Below, one piece after another: positions 17,536-26,103 of a DNA stretch of 64,000 nt. Under the pieces are notes generated by a model. The model saw nothing but the letters and a program-made list of their open reading frames with translations. It was not told the DNA's origin and did no database searches. Source of the stretch: Psychrobacter immobilis (lineage in GTDB: Bacteria; Pseudomonadota; Gammaproteobacteria; Pseudomonadales; Moraxellaceae); the NCBI GenBank assembly GCA_904846265.1, contig CAJHAA010000004.1, positions 1 through 64,000 of the forward strand. The letters run 5' to 3'. The position numbers were made by a program, and so were the translations under genes. Each line of letters opens with the position of its first letter. The first letter of the stretch is position 1.

Positions 17536-17970
17536 ATGAAATCTACTCACTCCACCCATTTGCCGCTATGGCTTGCCTTAGTACTGACACTCACGATGGT
17601 CATCGTGGTTCGTGAATCAGCCGTTATCATCTGTCAATTAGCAGGAATAGAAAAGGCTGCCAACATCGTTGGATTGGTCGCCATGTTCTTGATTTTGATG
17701 GCATGGCGATTACTTAAAGGGTTGCCCAGTTGGCTCACCCAAGCCAGTAATACTTTATTGGTGGATAGCGGTTTTGCTTTTTTGCCCGTGTCTGCAGGTG
17801 CAGGCTTACTGCTATTTGCTTTAGGTGATGAGCTGTGGGGCGTTATGCTGACGATGATGATTAGTACTCTCATACCGCTTTGGGGACTTGCCATACTTGC
17901 CAACCGTTGGCTCAATCACGATGTTAGCATCGATAGCACCACCGTTGAAGAGCACAAAGGACAGCTATGA
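17536..17970 (+). CDS. lrgA: LrgA/CidA family membrane protein
   Basis: A small inner-membrane protein with four hydrophobic helices and the LrgA/CidA family pattern (LPVSAGAGLLLF after FAFLPVS). CidA/LrgA proteins are holin-like and act with LrgB/CidB in controlling cell lysis or in transport of small carboxylates such as pyruvate. I start at the ATG at 17536 (144 aa) because the upstream GTG would add 20 residues not typical of the family. It is followed 22 bp later by lrgB, the standard pair. No lytSR-type regulator is adjacent. Confidence 0.82.
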   Translation: MKSTHSTHLPLWLALVLTLTMVIVVRESAVIICQLAGIEKAANIVGLVAMFLILMAWRLLKGLPSWLTQASNTLLVDSGFAFLPVSAGAGLLLFALGDELWGVMLTMMISTLIPLWGLAILANRWLNHDVSIDSTTVEEHKGQL

Positions 17971-17992
17971 GCTGTATGAACAAGGAAATGCA

Positions 17993-18682
17993 ATGACTTT
18001 TGATAACGTGTTTGTGGCAACCTTTGCGGCGATATTATTAACGCTAATCGCCCATGTGACTGCTCGTGTACTGGCACGTAAGCTCTCATGGCTGCCGATG
18101 GTGATTACGGCGTTGGCGCTTGTTCTCTTATTTTTGTTTATCCTACAATGGGATTACAACGATTATTACGATGTTGCCAAGCCTGTATTTGATCACTTAT
18201 TGGGATATGTCACCGTACTGTTGGCAGTACCATTAGCAGCAATGAACTTTAAAGGTCTGCCAGTCAAAAAGCTTACTCTCATAGTTATCCTTGCAAGTGT
18301 GGTTGGTGCATTGCTACCGATGTCATTGGCTTATTTATTTTCATTAAGTCACGACACCATACTCGCTTTCGCAACGCGTTCAGTAACCACACCCATCGGT
18401 CTGAGTGTCGCAGATCTAATTAAAGCACCACTAGCCATGGCGAACTTAATTATTATTGTTTCAGGGCTTATCGGTGGTACTTTGGCGCGCTTCTTATTTC
18501 GCGGTATCGATGATGACCGCGCCAAGGGCTTAGCACTTGGATTGGCAGCGCATGCTTTTGGTACCGTCGAAGCATGGCAAATTAGCCACACTGCTGGGCG
18601 TTATGCGGCATTTGGATTGGCAGTAAACGGGCTGGTCACCGCCGTTTGGGTGCCTATTTTTATCAGTGCACTTTCTATATAA
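17993..18682 (+). CDS. lrgB: LrgB family membrane protein
   Basis: The 229 residues contain six or more transmembrane segments and the family motifs RSVTTPIGLSVA and AHAFGTVEAW. It is the membrane partner of LrgA/CidA. The ATG at 17993 is preceded by AAGGAA; the frame is open further upstream, overlapping lrgA, but that part is not family-like. A 12-bp-stem terminator follows directly, so lrgAB is a two-gene unit. Confidence 0.87.
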   Translation: MTFDNVFVATFAAILLTLIAHVTARVLARKLSWLPMVITALALVLLFLFILQWDYNDYYDVAKPVFDHLLGYVTVLLAVPLAAMNFKGLPVKKLTLIVILASVVGALLPMSLAYLFSLSHDTILAFATRSVTTPIGLSVADLIKAPLAMANLIIIVSGLIGGTLARFLFRGIDDDRAKGLALGLAAHAFGTVEAWQISHTAGRYAAFGLAVNGLVTAVWVPIFISALSI

Positions 18683-18684
18683 CC

Positions 18685-18720
18685 CTGTTCAAAGCAGTTT
18701 TCAGTGCTTTGAACAGCTTT
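18685..18720 (+). terminator. Terminator of lrgAB
   Basis: CTGTTCAAAGCA (18685-18696) pairs perfectly with TGCTTTGAACAG (18705-18716) and is followed by a T-rich tract. It begins two bases after the lrgB stop. Confidence 0.85.
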
Positions 18721-18800
18721 TATTTCTCACGATTCATTCATTGCTACAGCCAGAATATTCACGTACCACACACGCCTAAAAATAATAAAGCCGATACTCA

Positions 18801-18838
18801 ATCAACATACTCAAAAACGGTAGTGTGTTGATTTTTTT
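18801..18838 (+). terminator. Second terminator-like hairpin downstream of lrgAB
   Basis: ATCAACATACT pairs with AGTGTGTTGAT (11 bp with one G-T pair), followed by seven T. With the previous hairpin only 80 bp upstream and no gene between, this is either a back-up terminator or the end of a short untranslated transcript. Confidence 0.65.
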
Positions 18839-19070
18839 ACAAATTAAAAATGACTTTTATACTTTGTGCTGATAATCGTATGCGTCGAAAAGTTATTATA
18901 TGTTATAGTAAGCAACTATTATTTTTTGTATCCAATGCGAGTGGTTTCTAGTTAGACGTGGTTTTTGCTAGGGTGCTATATCGTTTACAGCGATAAAATC
19001 CTACCAGCACGATAACCGCTTAAATGCGCAGAACGACGCGCCTATAGGCAAAGCAATTTGCTATTACTCG
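18839..19070. other. Upstream region of the lytic transglycosylase
   Basis: This is the rest of the 388-bp gap after lrgB. It contains no open frame of interest and presumably holds the promoter of the next gene. Confidence 0.5.
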
Positions 19071-19913
19071 ATGAAAAGTGATAACCCTATGATAAATGTT
19101 ACAACCTTAGTGACTCGCTGCTTGTCTCCTGTTTTATTGACCGCTGTCGCCCTATCCAGCCTATCTCTATCTGTTGCTGCTAAAGCAGGTAATATGTATA
19201 TTTACAAAGACAAAGGCGGACAAGTCTTACTCACTAACGTCAATCCAAGTGGTAATTTTGACAAATTCACCAAAAAGGTAAAAGTCACCTACTACAAAGA
19301 TTCTAAAATGTATGACGGTAGTAGTGACAATAGCAGCAGTAATTACGGTAGTAGCTCTGCCAGCAGTAGCGGAAGCCGCAACTCATACGACAGTTATATT
19401 CGCGCCTCAGCTCAGCGTCATGGCGTAGATCCTGGGCTTATAAAAGCAATGATGCATAGCGAATCCGCATTTAACCCAAATGCACGCTCACCTGTCGGTG
19501 CGCAAGGTCTCATGCAGCTAATGCCAGCGACTGCGCGACGCTTCAAAGTCAGCAATCCTTGGAACCCTGCAGATAATATCGAAGGCTCTGCTAAATATAT
19601 TGCATGGTTGATGAAGCGGTTTAATAACAACGTAGAATTTGCGGTTGCGGGCTATAATGCGGGTGAAGGTAACGTTGATAAATATAACGGCATCCCGCCT
19701 TTTAAGGAAACCCGTAACTATGTCAAAAATGTCATGAGCCGTTACCATAGCTTGTATAAAAACGATTCAGGGCTATCAGGCGGTACCATGAACGCTAGCA
19801 ATCAAATCGCCAATCCTAGTCTCAGTAGCGGCTTACAAAACGTCAGCTATGGCACCAGCAGTAATAGCAATAGTGCCAGCTATGCCAACTCAGCATATGA
19901 TGCGCTACGCTAA
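19071..19913 (+). CDS. Lytic murein transglycosylase (SLT domain) with DUF4124-like N-terminus
   Basis: An N-terminal hydrophobic signal (about residues 14-38) targets the protein to the periplasm. A short DUF4124-like segment follows (MYIYKDKGGQVLLTN), then a serine-rich linker (about 84-103) and a family 1 SLT domain. In that domain the catalytic glutamate is in MMHSESAF, and GLMQLMPATA, AGYNAGEGNV and ETRNYV are the usual further motifs. It should cleave murein glycan strands to 1,6-anhydromuropeptides. Two upstream start options exist (residues 1 and 7); the second, MINVTT, also leaves a good signal peptide. The tail after the domain is Ser/Asn-rich. Confidence 0.92.
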   Translation: MKSDNPMINVTTLVTRCLSPVLLTAVALSSLSLSVAAKAGNMYIYKDKGGQVLLTNVNPSGNFDKFTKKVKVTYYKDSKMYDGSSDNSSSNYGSSSASSSGSRNSYDSYIRASAQRHGVDPGLIKAMMHSESAFNPNARSPVGAQGLMQLMPATARRFKVSNPWNPADNIEGSAKYIAWLMKRFNNNVEFAVAGYNAGEGNVDKYNGIPPFKETRNYVKNVMSRYHSLYKNDSGLSGGTMNASNQIANPSLSSGLQNVSYGTSSNSNSASYANSAYDALR

Positions 19914-19947
19914 AATGAAGACTACATGAACCGTTGAATCCAAACGT

Positions 19948-19983
19948 AAAAAAGCCCGTTAATATAATTAACGGGCTTTTTTG
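19948..19983. terminator. Bidirectional terminator between the transglycosylase and tsf
   Basis: AAAAGCCCGTTAAT and TTAACGGGCTTTT form a long GC-containing stem with T-runs on both strands. It can end the plus-strand transglycosylase and the minus-strand tsf transcript. Confidence 0.9.
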
Positions 19984-20124
19984 TGCTAAGAGGCTTTATC
20001 TATTCATTCATAATCTATCTTGTCATATTTTTTGAGTTCGATACAAGATTAACAATAAAGCTGATCTGTGAGTACCAAACCAGAAAGCTTAGCACTCACC
20101 TTTCTTCTTAGCAAAATTTAAAAA

Positions 20125-21009
20125 TTACTTGTTAGCCAGTGCTTGTGTTGCAGCAACTTCAGCAGCAAAGTCTTCTTGCTTTTTCTCGATGCCTTCACCA
20201 ACTTCTAGACGTTTGAAAGCAAGTACTTTTACGCCTTCAGCTTTTAGTACATCACCAACTTTCTTCTCGTTGTCCATAACATATGGCTGACGTAGTAAAG
20301 TCACTTCTTCTAGATACTTACGTAGGCCACCTTCGATCATTTTTTCAACGATGTTATCAGGCTTGCCAGACTCACGAGCTTTTGCTTCGATGATGTCTTT
20401 TTCGCGTGCTAATAAATCAGCATCTACACTTTCGTCATCAACCGCAACTGGGTTGAATGCTGCGATATGCATGGCAAGGTTTTTGCCAGTATCTGCGTTG
20501 CCGCCTTCAAAAGATACCACAACACCGATACGTAAACCATGACGGTATGAAGCAAGGTTGCTACCTTCTAATACTTCAACGCGGCGTACTTGGATATTTT
20601 CGCCGATTTTTTGTACCAAAGATACACGAGCTTCTTCAACAGTCTGACCATTGCCATATGGCAATTCAGCGATAGCAGCTACGTCAGTCACATTGTTTTC
20701 TAATGCAATATTCGCTACTGCTTCTGCAAATGCCGTAAAGTTTTCGTCTTTTGCAACGAAGTCAGTTTGGCAGTTTACTTCTAACAAGAATGCTTTGTTG
20801 TCGCCTTGAGCGATGATAATAGCGCCATCAGCTGCAATGTTACCCGCTTTTTTAGCTGCTTTGGCTTGACCAGATTTACGTAGGTTATCAATGGCAGTTT
20901 CTACATCACCGTTTGATTCTTCTAACGCTTTTTTACATTCCATCATGCCAAGACCAGTACGGTCACGCAATTCTTTTACCATTTTGGCAGATACTTTTAC
21001 TTCTGACAT
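20125..21009 (-). CDS. tsf: Translation elongation factor Ts
   Basis: EF-Ts is the guanine nucleotide exchange factor for EF-Tu. The N-terminal UBA-like domain has [16 protein letters not shown], the core has the TDFVAKD motif that contacts EF-Tu, and a coiled-coil segment follows in the C-terminal half. The 294 residues compare with 283 in E. coli. It is downstream of rpsB on the same strand, as in nearly all bacteria, but the gap is unusually long (332 bp). Confidence 0.98.
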   Translation of the reverse strand: MSEVKVSAKMVKELRDRTGLGMMECKKALEESNGDVETAIDNLRKSGQAKAAKKAGNIAADGAIIIAQGDNKAFLLEVNCQTDFVAKDENFTAFAEAVANIALENNVTDVAAIAELPYGNGQTVEEARVSLVQKIGENIQVRRVEVLEGSNLASYRHGLRIGVVVSFEGGNADTGKNLAMHIAAFNPVAVDDESVDADLLAREKDIIEAKARESGKPDNIVEKMIEGGLRKYLEEVTLLRQPYVMDNEKKVGDVLKAEGVKVLAFKRLEVGEGIEKKQEDFAAEVAATQALANK

Positions 21010-21341
21010 AAGAGTTACCTTTTATTATGTATGGGAGTGCTTAATTTCTATGAGATATATCTTTGCTATCTATTGGTACTATATCGCTCTTATAGTAATG
21101 GAAGCACTCATGGTTGATCGTGATAACAGACATCATTGTAATAACAGATATTGTGCATCACGAGGGCATATATAAGCGATAATACTCGCTTATTAACGAG
21201 TGTTCCATCAACAATAAGGCATGACGAGTAAAACTACATCATGCCTATTGTGAGCTTATACGCTGTTAATAACTTTATATGGATGCAGATAGTGTGACTA
21301 TCAAGCTATCCTTACAAAGTTAAACCTTTTGGGTCAGCCAA
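21010..21341 (-). other. Long rpsB-tsf intercistronic region
   Basis: The 332-bp spacer contains no gene. It contains two hairpins, AAGCGA...TCGCTT near 21175-21192 and an 8-bp stem at 21217-21246. Neither carries a strong T-run on the minus strand, so they look more like attenuation or processing structures than full terminators. Confidence 0.5.
21217..21246 (-). promoter_or_regulatory. Hairpin in the rpsB-tsf spacer
   Basis: AGGCATGA (21217-21224) pairs with TCATGCCT (21239-21246) across a 14-nt loop, about 95 bp after the rpsB stop. It could modulate read-through into tsf or protect the rpsB transcript end. Confidence 0.4.
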
Positions 21342-22139
21342 TTATTCTGCTGGAGTCGCCGCTTCTTCTGCTTTGGCTTCAACTGGTGCTTCTTCAGTAG
21401 CAGGTGCTTCTTGCTCAGCTTTGCCGCCCGCTTGAGTCTGTGCGTATTCTTTACCAGCGATAATCGCATCAGCCATAGAAGTCACATACAAGGTCACAGC
21501 ACGGATAGCATCATCGTTTGCTGGGATGATGTAATCAACGTTATCTGGGCTAGAGTTAGTATCAACGATACCGATAACTGGGATACCTAGATTTTTAGCT
21601 TCTTTGATAGCAATCGCTTCATGATCTACGTCTACAACGAAGATTGCATCAGGTAGGCCGCCCATATCTTTAATACCGCCTAGTGAACGCTCAAGTTTTT
21701 CCATATCACGAGTACGCTCTAACGCTTCACGCTTAGTAAGCTTGGCGAAAGTACCGTCTTCTGCTTGCTTTTCTAGCTCTTTTAGACGGTTGATTGACTG
21801 GCGAAGTGTTTTCCAGTTAGTCAACATACCACCTAACCAGCGATGGTCAACGTATGGCATGCCAGCGCGTGCTGCTTGCTCAGCGATGATACCGCTTGCT
21901 GCGCGTTTAGTACCTACGAACAATACTTTGTTTTTCTTAGCAGCTAAGCCGTTAACGTAAGTCAATGCTTCGTTAAACGCTTTTACTGTGTGCTCTAAGT
22001 TAATGATGTGAATCTTGTTACGGGCACCAAAGATGTATGGTCCCATTTTTGGATTCCAAAAACGTGTTTGGTGACCAAAGTGAGCGCCGGCTTGTAGTAA
22101 GTCGCGCATTTCGATTTTGGTTGGATTCTTTGTAGACAT
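21342..22139 (-). CDS. rpsB: 30S ribosomal protein S2
   Basis: This is a component of the small subunit. The S2 signatures [22 protein letters not shown] and the later [12 protein letters not shown] and [15 protein letters not shown] are intact. The 265 residues end in a Glu/Ala/Pro-rich tail of about 30 residues that is variable between species. AGGAA precedes the ATG. Autogenous control by S2 binding to its own leader is known for E. coli; a leader motif could not be confirmed here. Confidence 0.98.
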   Translation of the reverse strand: MSTKNPTKIEMRDLLQAGAHFGHQTRFWNPKMGPYIFGARNKIHIINLEHTVKAFNEALTYVNGLAAKKNKVLFVGTKRAASGIIAEQAARAGMPYVDHRWLGGMLTNWKTLRQSINRLKELEKQAEDGTFAKLTKREALERTRDMEKLERSLGGIKDMGGLPDAIFVVDVDHEAIAIKEAKNLGIPVIGIVDTNSSPDNVDYIIPANDDAIRAVTLYVTSMADAIIAGKEYAQTQAGGKAEQEAPATEEAPVEAKAEEAATPAE

Positions 22140-22445
22140 GTGAAATTCCTATTGGTTGGGTTATGCCTCCACATCACAAAAACTGCCTATCTAGCGACAC
22201 GCATCTGCTAACGGTTAATACTTATTGTGGCAGCACTAACTTTTTGCAAATTAATCAAGTCGCCAAACACCCAGCAATTTTTTGCCATGATGTGTGTGTC
22301 ATTGGTTGATGGGTTGGTTTAAAAAATTGAGCTATCATTTGAACGTAAAAATACGATGTGATAAAAAATAGCTGGGCTGTATTTTAGCATATAATGCTTA
22401 GCGACTGCTAGCGCTATTATGCTGTTTAAGTGGATGATAACGCAT
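22140..22445 (-). other. rpsB upstream region
   Basis: About 300 bp of leader and promoter DNA. A TGCTAAAAT extended -10-like sequence is readable on the minus strand near 22383-22391 but without a convincing -35, so I do not call a promoter. No gene is seen. Confidence 0.5.
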
Positions 22446-22470
22446 AAAAAAACGACGCATTAACGTCGTT
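22446..22470 (-). terminator. Terminator of the solute-binding/CheA-like/CheX operon
   Basis: AACGACG and CGTCGTT form a 7-bp stem around a 6-nt loop with a T-run on the minus strand, 31 bp past the last gene of the operon. Confidence 0.82.
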
Positions 22471-22500
22471 CTTTATACTGAATAAATTAGCAGCTGTAGA

Positions 22501-22950
22501 TTAAGCGATACAGATACCAATGACCGCTTTATATCCACGCCACGTAAATGGCGTGACGTAACTTTGGCGATCTTTTGGCAAATAAGACACGCTTGGTGCG
22601 CTCTCAACAATATGCGGCGGCGAGATAATAAACTCTGAGCCAAACTCAGTACGAGCATTTCCAGAGATAGTGTTGGCCATCTCACCGAGCAGATCTTTCA
22701 TCATCGTGATCGATGAGTCAGGCTCGCCCATCACTTTTATGACCTCTCGTAACATCACGCTTGGCGCACTCACATACACACAGCCTTCAAGAGGCCCTGA
22801 TATCTCGATAACGCCGCTATAATCATAACCAACAGCACTCTTGTTATGATTTAAATAAGGGGTATCAATGGACACTTCTGAGCCATCAATTTGTGCAAAA
22901 AATGCATTGATTGAGCTCAGAAACACACCCAATTTTTCTACTTTAACCAT
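22501..22950 (-). CDS. CheX-type phosphatase (second copy)
   Basis: The 149 residues form one CheX-like domain. The active-site motif E-x-x-N is present as Glu90-Met-Ala-Asn93 in LLGEMANTISGNAR; in CheX/CheC/FliY these two residues attack the phospho-aspartate of CheY. It shares its full layout with the upstream paralogue (DTPYL, DYSGVI, GEMANTI, GNAR-EFGSEF, then a C-terminal strand), so the two come from a duplication. It is the last gene of a five-gene operon with its cognate-looking response regulator two genes upstream. A purely structural or adaptor role is the alternative. Confidence 0.85.
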   Translation of the reverse strand: MVKVEKLGVFLSSINAFFAQIDGSEVSIDTPYLNHNKSAVGYDYSGVIEISGPLEGCVYVSAPSVMLREVIKVMGEPDSSITMMKDLLGEMANTISGNARTEFGSEFIISPPHIVESAPSVSYLPKDRQSYVTPFTWRGYKAVIGICIA

Positions 22951-22991
22951 AATATATTAATATCCATCTTTATGACGCGGTGGCAGCAACG

Positions 22992-23441
22992 TTAATCCTG
23001 CAAACAGACCACAATCTCGCCTATCTGCGAGTTCCAAGTGATGGGAATGATAAAAGAACGCTCATCATTCGGCAACACAATACTTTGTGGAGAGCCTTTA
23101 AATACAAACGGCACAGAAATATGGAACTCTGAGCCAAACTCTTTACGCGCGTTACCAGCGATTGTATTGGCCACTTCACCAGCCAAATCGATATAATTCT
23201 CATCGCTTTTATCCGTTTCACCCATGCTATCCAGTATAGCGGACAATAACTGACGGGTTGCCGAAAAATACACCACGCCTTTTTGTCCACCCGATATACC
23301 GATCACACCCGTATAATCATGGACTTTTGGCTGTTTGTTCTCTAACAGATATGGGGTGTCAGCGACAAGCTCCTCGCCCCCAAACTGATTAAAATAATTA
23401 CTAATAATACTTAAAAAAATCTGTAGCTTTTGTTCTTTCAT
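22992..23441 (-). CDS. CheX-type phosphatase (first copy)
   Basis: A single CheX-like domain of 149 residues with the E-x-x-N motif as Glu89-Val-Ala-Asn92 (LAGEVANTIAGNAR). It should dephosphorylate the single-domain response regulator encoded 29 bp upstream. The product is the same length as the second copy and clearly paralogous but diverged, which suggests either a heterodimer or distinct partners. No signal peptide or membrane helix is present, so it is cytoplasmic. Confidence 0.85.
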   Translation of the reverse strand: MKEQKLQIFLSIISNYFNQFGGEELVADTPYLLENKQPKVHDYTGVIGISGGQKGVVYFSATRQLLSAILDSMGETDKSDENYIDLAGEVANTIAGNARKEFGSEFHISVPFVFKGSPQSIVLPNDERSFIIPITWNSQIGEIVVCLQD

Positions 23442-23470
23442 AATGACATCTACTTAAGTCGTTGAATGGT

Positions 23471-23833
23471 TTAGTCTTGCATTAGCTCATACAAAGACTC
23501 TACAAGCTCTTCTTCTGAAAAAGGCTTGCACAAAAATCCGCTGGCACCCAACGACAATGCTTCAATGCCAGTGGCTTTATCAGACAGTGCTGACACCACT
23601 AAAATGCGTACTTCAGGGTCAATCGCAATGATTTTCTCAATGCACTCAAGTCCATCCATTTGTGGCATGGTCAAGTCCATGGTGATTACATCAGGACGAT
23701 GGACATTGAACTTTTCAATGGCTTGGACACCACTGGTTGCCGTCGCAACCAGCATAAACTGCCCTGAATCGTACGCGCGCTGAATACGATTTCTAATAAT
23801 ATTTGAATCATCAACAATCATTAACTTATGCAT
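23471..23833 (-). CDS. Single-domain response regulator (CheY-like)
   Basis: The 120 residues are one receiver domain and nothing else. The acidic pocket is Asp8-Asp9, the phosphorylation site is Asp53 (in TMDLTMPQMDG), and Ser81 and Lys103 (CKPF) complete the active site. With no output domain, signalling must go through protein contacts, as for CheY, or through phosphate shuttling. It lies 62 bp after the kinase and directly before the CheX pair. Confidence 0.92.
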   Translation of the reverse strand: MHKLMIVDDSNIIRNRIQRAYDSGQFMLVATATSGVQAIEKFNVHRPDVITMDLTMPQMDGLECIEKIIAIDPEVRILVVSALSDKATGIEALSLGASGFLCKPFSEEELVESLYELMQD

Positions 23834-23895
23834 AACTGATCTATTACCTTTAATGAAGTGCTTGTCATCCTTGACAATATACCTGCTGTTTCTAA

Positions 23896-26091
23896 TTAAG
23901 CTTTTGGTAAAGTAATAACAAACCGTGTCATCTGACCGAATTCGCTGTTTACGTTAAGCTTGCCATCATAATCTTTTACTTTTGCTTTAATGATATCAAG
24001 ACCGACACCTCGTCCGCCATCTTCATCTGCGTGTTCTTTGGTAGAGAAACCAGAAGAAAACAGTTGTTTGAGCAGCTCGCTTTGACTGAGCTGACTGGCT
24101 TCTTCTGTACTAAAACGACCATCACTGCTTAACTTGGCACGAATGCTGTCATAATCAATACCTTGACCATCATCTTGCACAATCAGCGTCACATCTGCGC
24201 CGCTGTCTTGCACCTCTAAATCAATCGTCCCAACCGCAGTCTTACCAATCGAATGACGAACACTTGGCGCTTCAATACCATGTACCACAGCATTACGTAG
24301 TAGCTGAATGCTAATCTCTTTAATCGGCTTGGCAAGATGCTCTGGTATATTGGCTTGGGTTAATGTCAGGCTTTTGAGCGTGACCTGTTTGCCTTGCCTA
24401 GTTGCGATATCATCGGCAAAGTCTTTATAAAAAACCAAGTGATCATTATTTGCATCGTCTGCATCACTACCCAAATTGATGTCCAAACCACCATCAGTGG
24501 CCATGCCATTACTTGAGCTGGTAGCCGCTCTGGCAATTGACTGACTTTCAGAAATTGCTGCTGATACGCTAGATTTTGCGGCTGCTGGTGCTGAGCGGTT
24601 GATACGCTCACCTAACGTTGCAATGGTATTCGATAAGCTTAATAAGTCATCCAAATGTACGGCCAATGGCAAGAAATCGTTACCAGATAATTGACCTTGG
24701 TTTTGCAATGCGTGCAGTTTGTCTTCCGCATCTGAGGCAATTTTAGTAAAGCTGTGCAGTTTTAGCGCAGATGCCTCACCTTTTAAGCTATGCATTTCGC
24801 GATAGATGGCTTTTAGTTTGCCCTCAAGCTCGTATTGAGAGCTACCAGGATTTTTCAAGATATTGTTCATCTTCTCAATGTGCATCTGCGTATTATCAAT
24901 AAACTCATTAATAATCTTAGGATTTACATTCAAGATAGTGGTGAGCATCTCGATCTGCATATCATTTTGCGAGCGCTCTTTTTCTAGACGCTGCTCTAAA
25001 TATACGGCATCCGATACATCGTTGACGTTGACCAAAATACGGGCAATATCTTTGTTATCATAAACACGTGAGAACTTGAAGTCTAAGAAGCGATTATTCT
25101 GTGCTTTATCACCAGCGTTGTTGTGTAGCATGACTTTGTGCAGCGGATTGAGAGAATCTACCAATTTTTCTTTAACGCGTGGATTGTAAAGCTGCTCAAT
25201 AAATTGCTGTGTGGTTTTCAGATCTTTATCAGAAATACGACCGCGCAAGACATTGGTAAAGTTTTCCCCTGCCAATCTGTCTGAGCCAACAATGTCATTT
25301 AATGCACGAGAATGCTGCTGACCAATATTCAAGTCTTTATCAAGCAAGAATAGACCAGTACTGACCGTTTCCATAATTTCCTGTGTCTCGCGACGAGCAG
25401 CAAATGCTTCAGCATCCGTCTCACGCAAACGACGTACAAAGAAGAATACGAATATCAAGAAGTAAGCGAAAATAGCTGCAACACCCAATATCTGAATCAG
25501 ACGAATAGTGTTTGCTTGACGTTCAGCGTTTATAAACACCTCATCAGTAAGCTGGTCTAGCGAGTCGTTGATAAATAAACTTGAAGTCTTCGCCTGTTCA
25601 ACCGCCTGAGTCAGGTTATCTGAAGAGTCGACCATCACATTATCAGCATCTTTAAGATATGCCTGAATTTTAGGTTCTAAAAGTCTCCATTCTTGATTAG
25701 CTTCCGCAACTTTGACTTGAGAATCACTATTAACTTTCGGAAGATCGTAGCTTTTGCCTTCAACGCTAGTAATAGTACCGCCTTGTTCAAGAGCTGAAAT
25801 TGAGCTAGTAATCAGTGCTGTATCTTGTTCCAGACGCTCTAAAACGCGCTGAATATGCGGAGAGTTTGTATCTTCGCCATAGCTATTATCTAAATCGAAT
25901 AAATCTTTAATTACAGCTTGTGCACTATTCGCGACTTGGTTGGTTCTATCAATTAATACCGTGTTTCTTTCTAATAAGCTTGAGGTATAAAAGGTAAACG
26001 CTAGCAAAGCACCGATGAGCGATAAAAACAGTGCAATTGAAATAATTAAATTTTGATAGCGCTTATTGTCAACATTAGGGGTAGTTGCCAT
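23896..26091 (-). CDS. Membrane CheA-like histidine kinase lacking a CheW-type domain
   Basis: The order is: a transmembrane helix (about 13-35), a periplasmic region of about 160 residues predicted helical, a second helix (about 198-220), a short coiled segment, a PAS-like region (about 235-370), then an Hpt (CheA P1-like) domain with the phosphorylatable His434 in REMHSLKGEAS. A CheA P4-type ATPase domain follows, with LLRNAVVHGIE (N box), DDGQGID (G1) and GRGVGLDIIK (G2). The protein ends right after the ATPase domain, so the CheW-like P5 coupling domain is absent and signalling must come through its own membrane sensor. A Ser/Ala-rich linker joins Hpt and ATPase. It is 12 bp downstream of a lipoprotein solute-binding protein that is a plausible ligand partner. 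Confidence 0.9.
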   Translation of the reverse strand: MATTPNVDNKRYQNLIISIALFLSLIGALLAFTFYTSSLLERNTVLIDRTNQVANSAQAVIKDLFDLDNSYGEDTNSPHIQRVLERLEQDTALITSSISALEQGGTITSVEGKSYDLPKVNSDSQVKVAEANQEWRLLEPKIQAYLKDADNVMVDSSDNLTQAVEQAKTSSLFINDSLDQLTDEVFINAERQANTIRLIQILGVAAIFAYFLIFVFFFVRRLRETDAEAFAARRETQEIMETVSTGLFLLDKDLNIGQQHSRALNDIVGSDRLAGENFTNVLRGRISDKDLKTTQQFIEQLYNPRVKEKLVDSLNPLHKVMLHNNAGDKAQNNRFLDFKFSRVYDNKDIARILVNVNDVSDAVYLEQRLEKERSQNDMQIEMLTTILNVNPKIINEFIDNTQMHIEKMNNILKNPGSSQYELEGKLKAIYREMHSLKGEASALKLHSFTKIASDAEDKLHALQNQGQLSGNDFLPLAVHLDDLLSLSNTIATLGERINRSAPAAAKSSVSAAISESQSIARAATSSSNGMATDGGLDINLGSDADDANNDHLVFYKDFADDIATRQGKQVTLKSLTLTQANIPEHLAKPIKEISIQLLRNAVVHGIEAPSVRHSIGKTAVGTIDLEVQDSGADVTLIVQDDGQGIDYDSIRAKLSSDGRFSTEEASQLSQSELLKQLFSSGFSTKEHADEDGGRGVGLDIIKAKVKDYDGKLNVNSEFGQMTRFVITLPKA

Positions 26092-26103
26092 CTTCAGAAT
26101 TCC

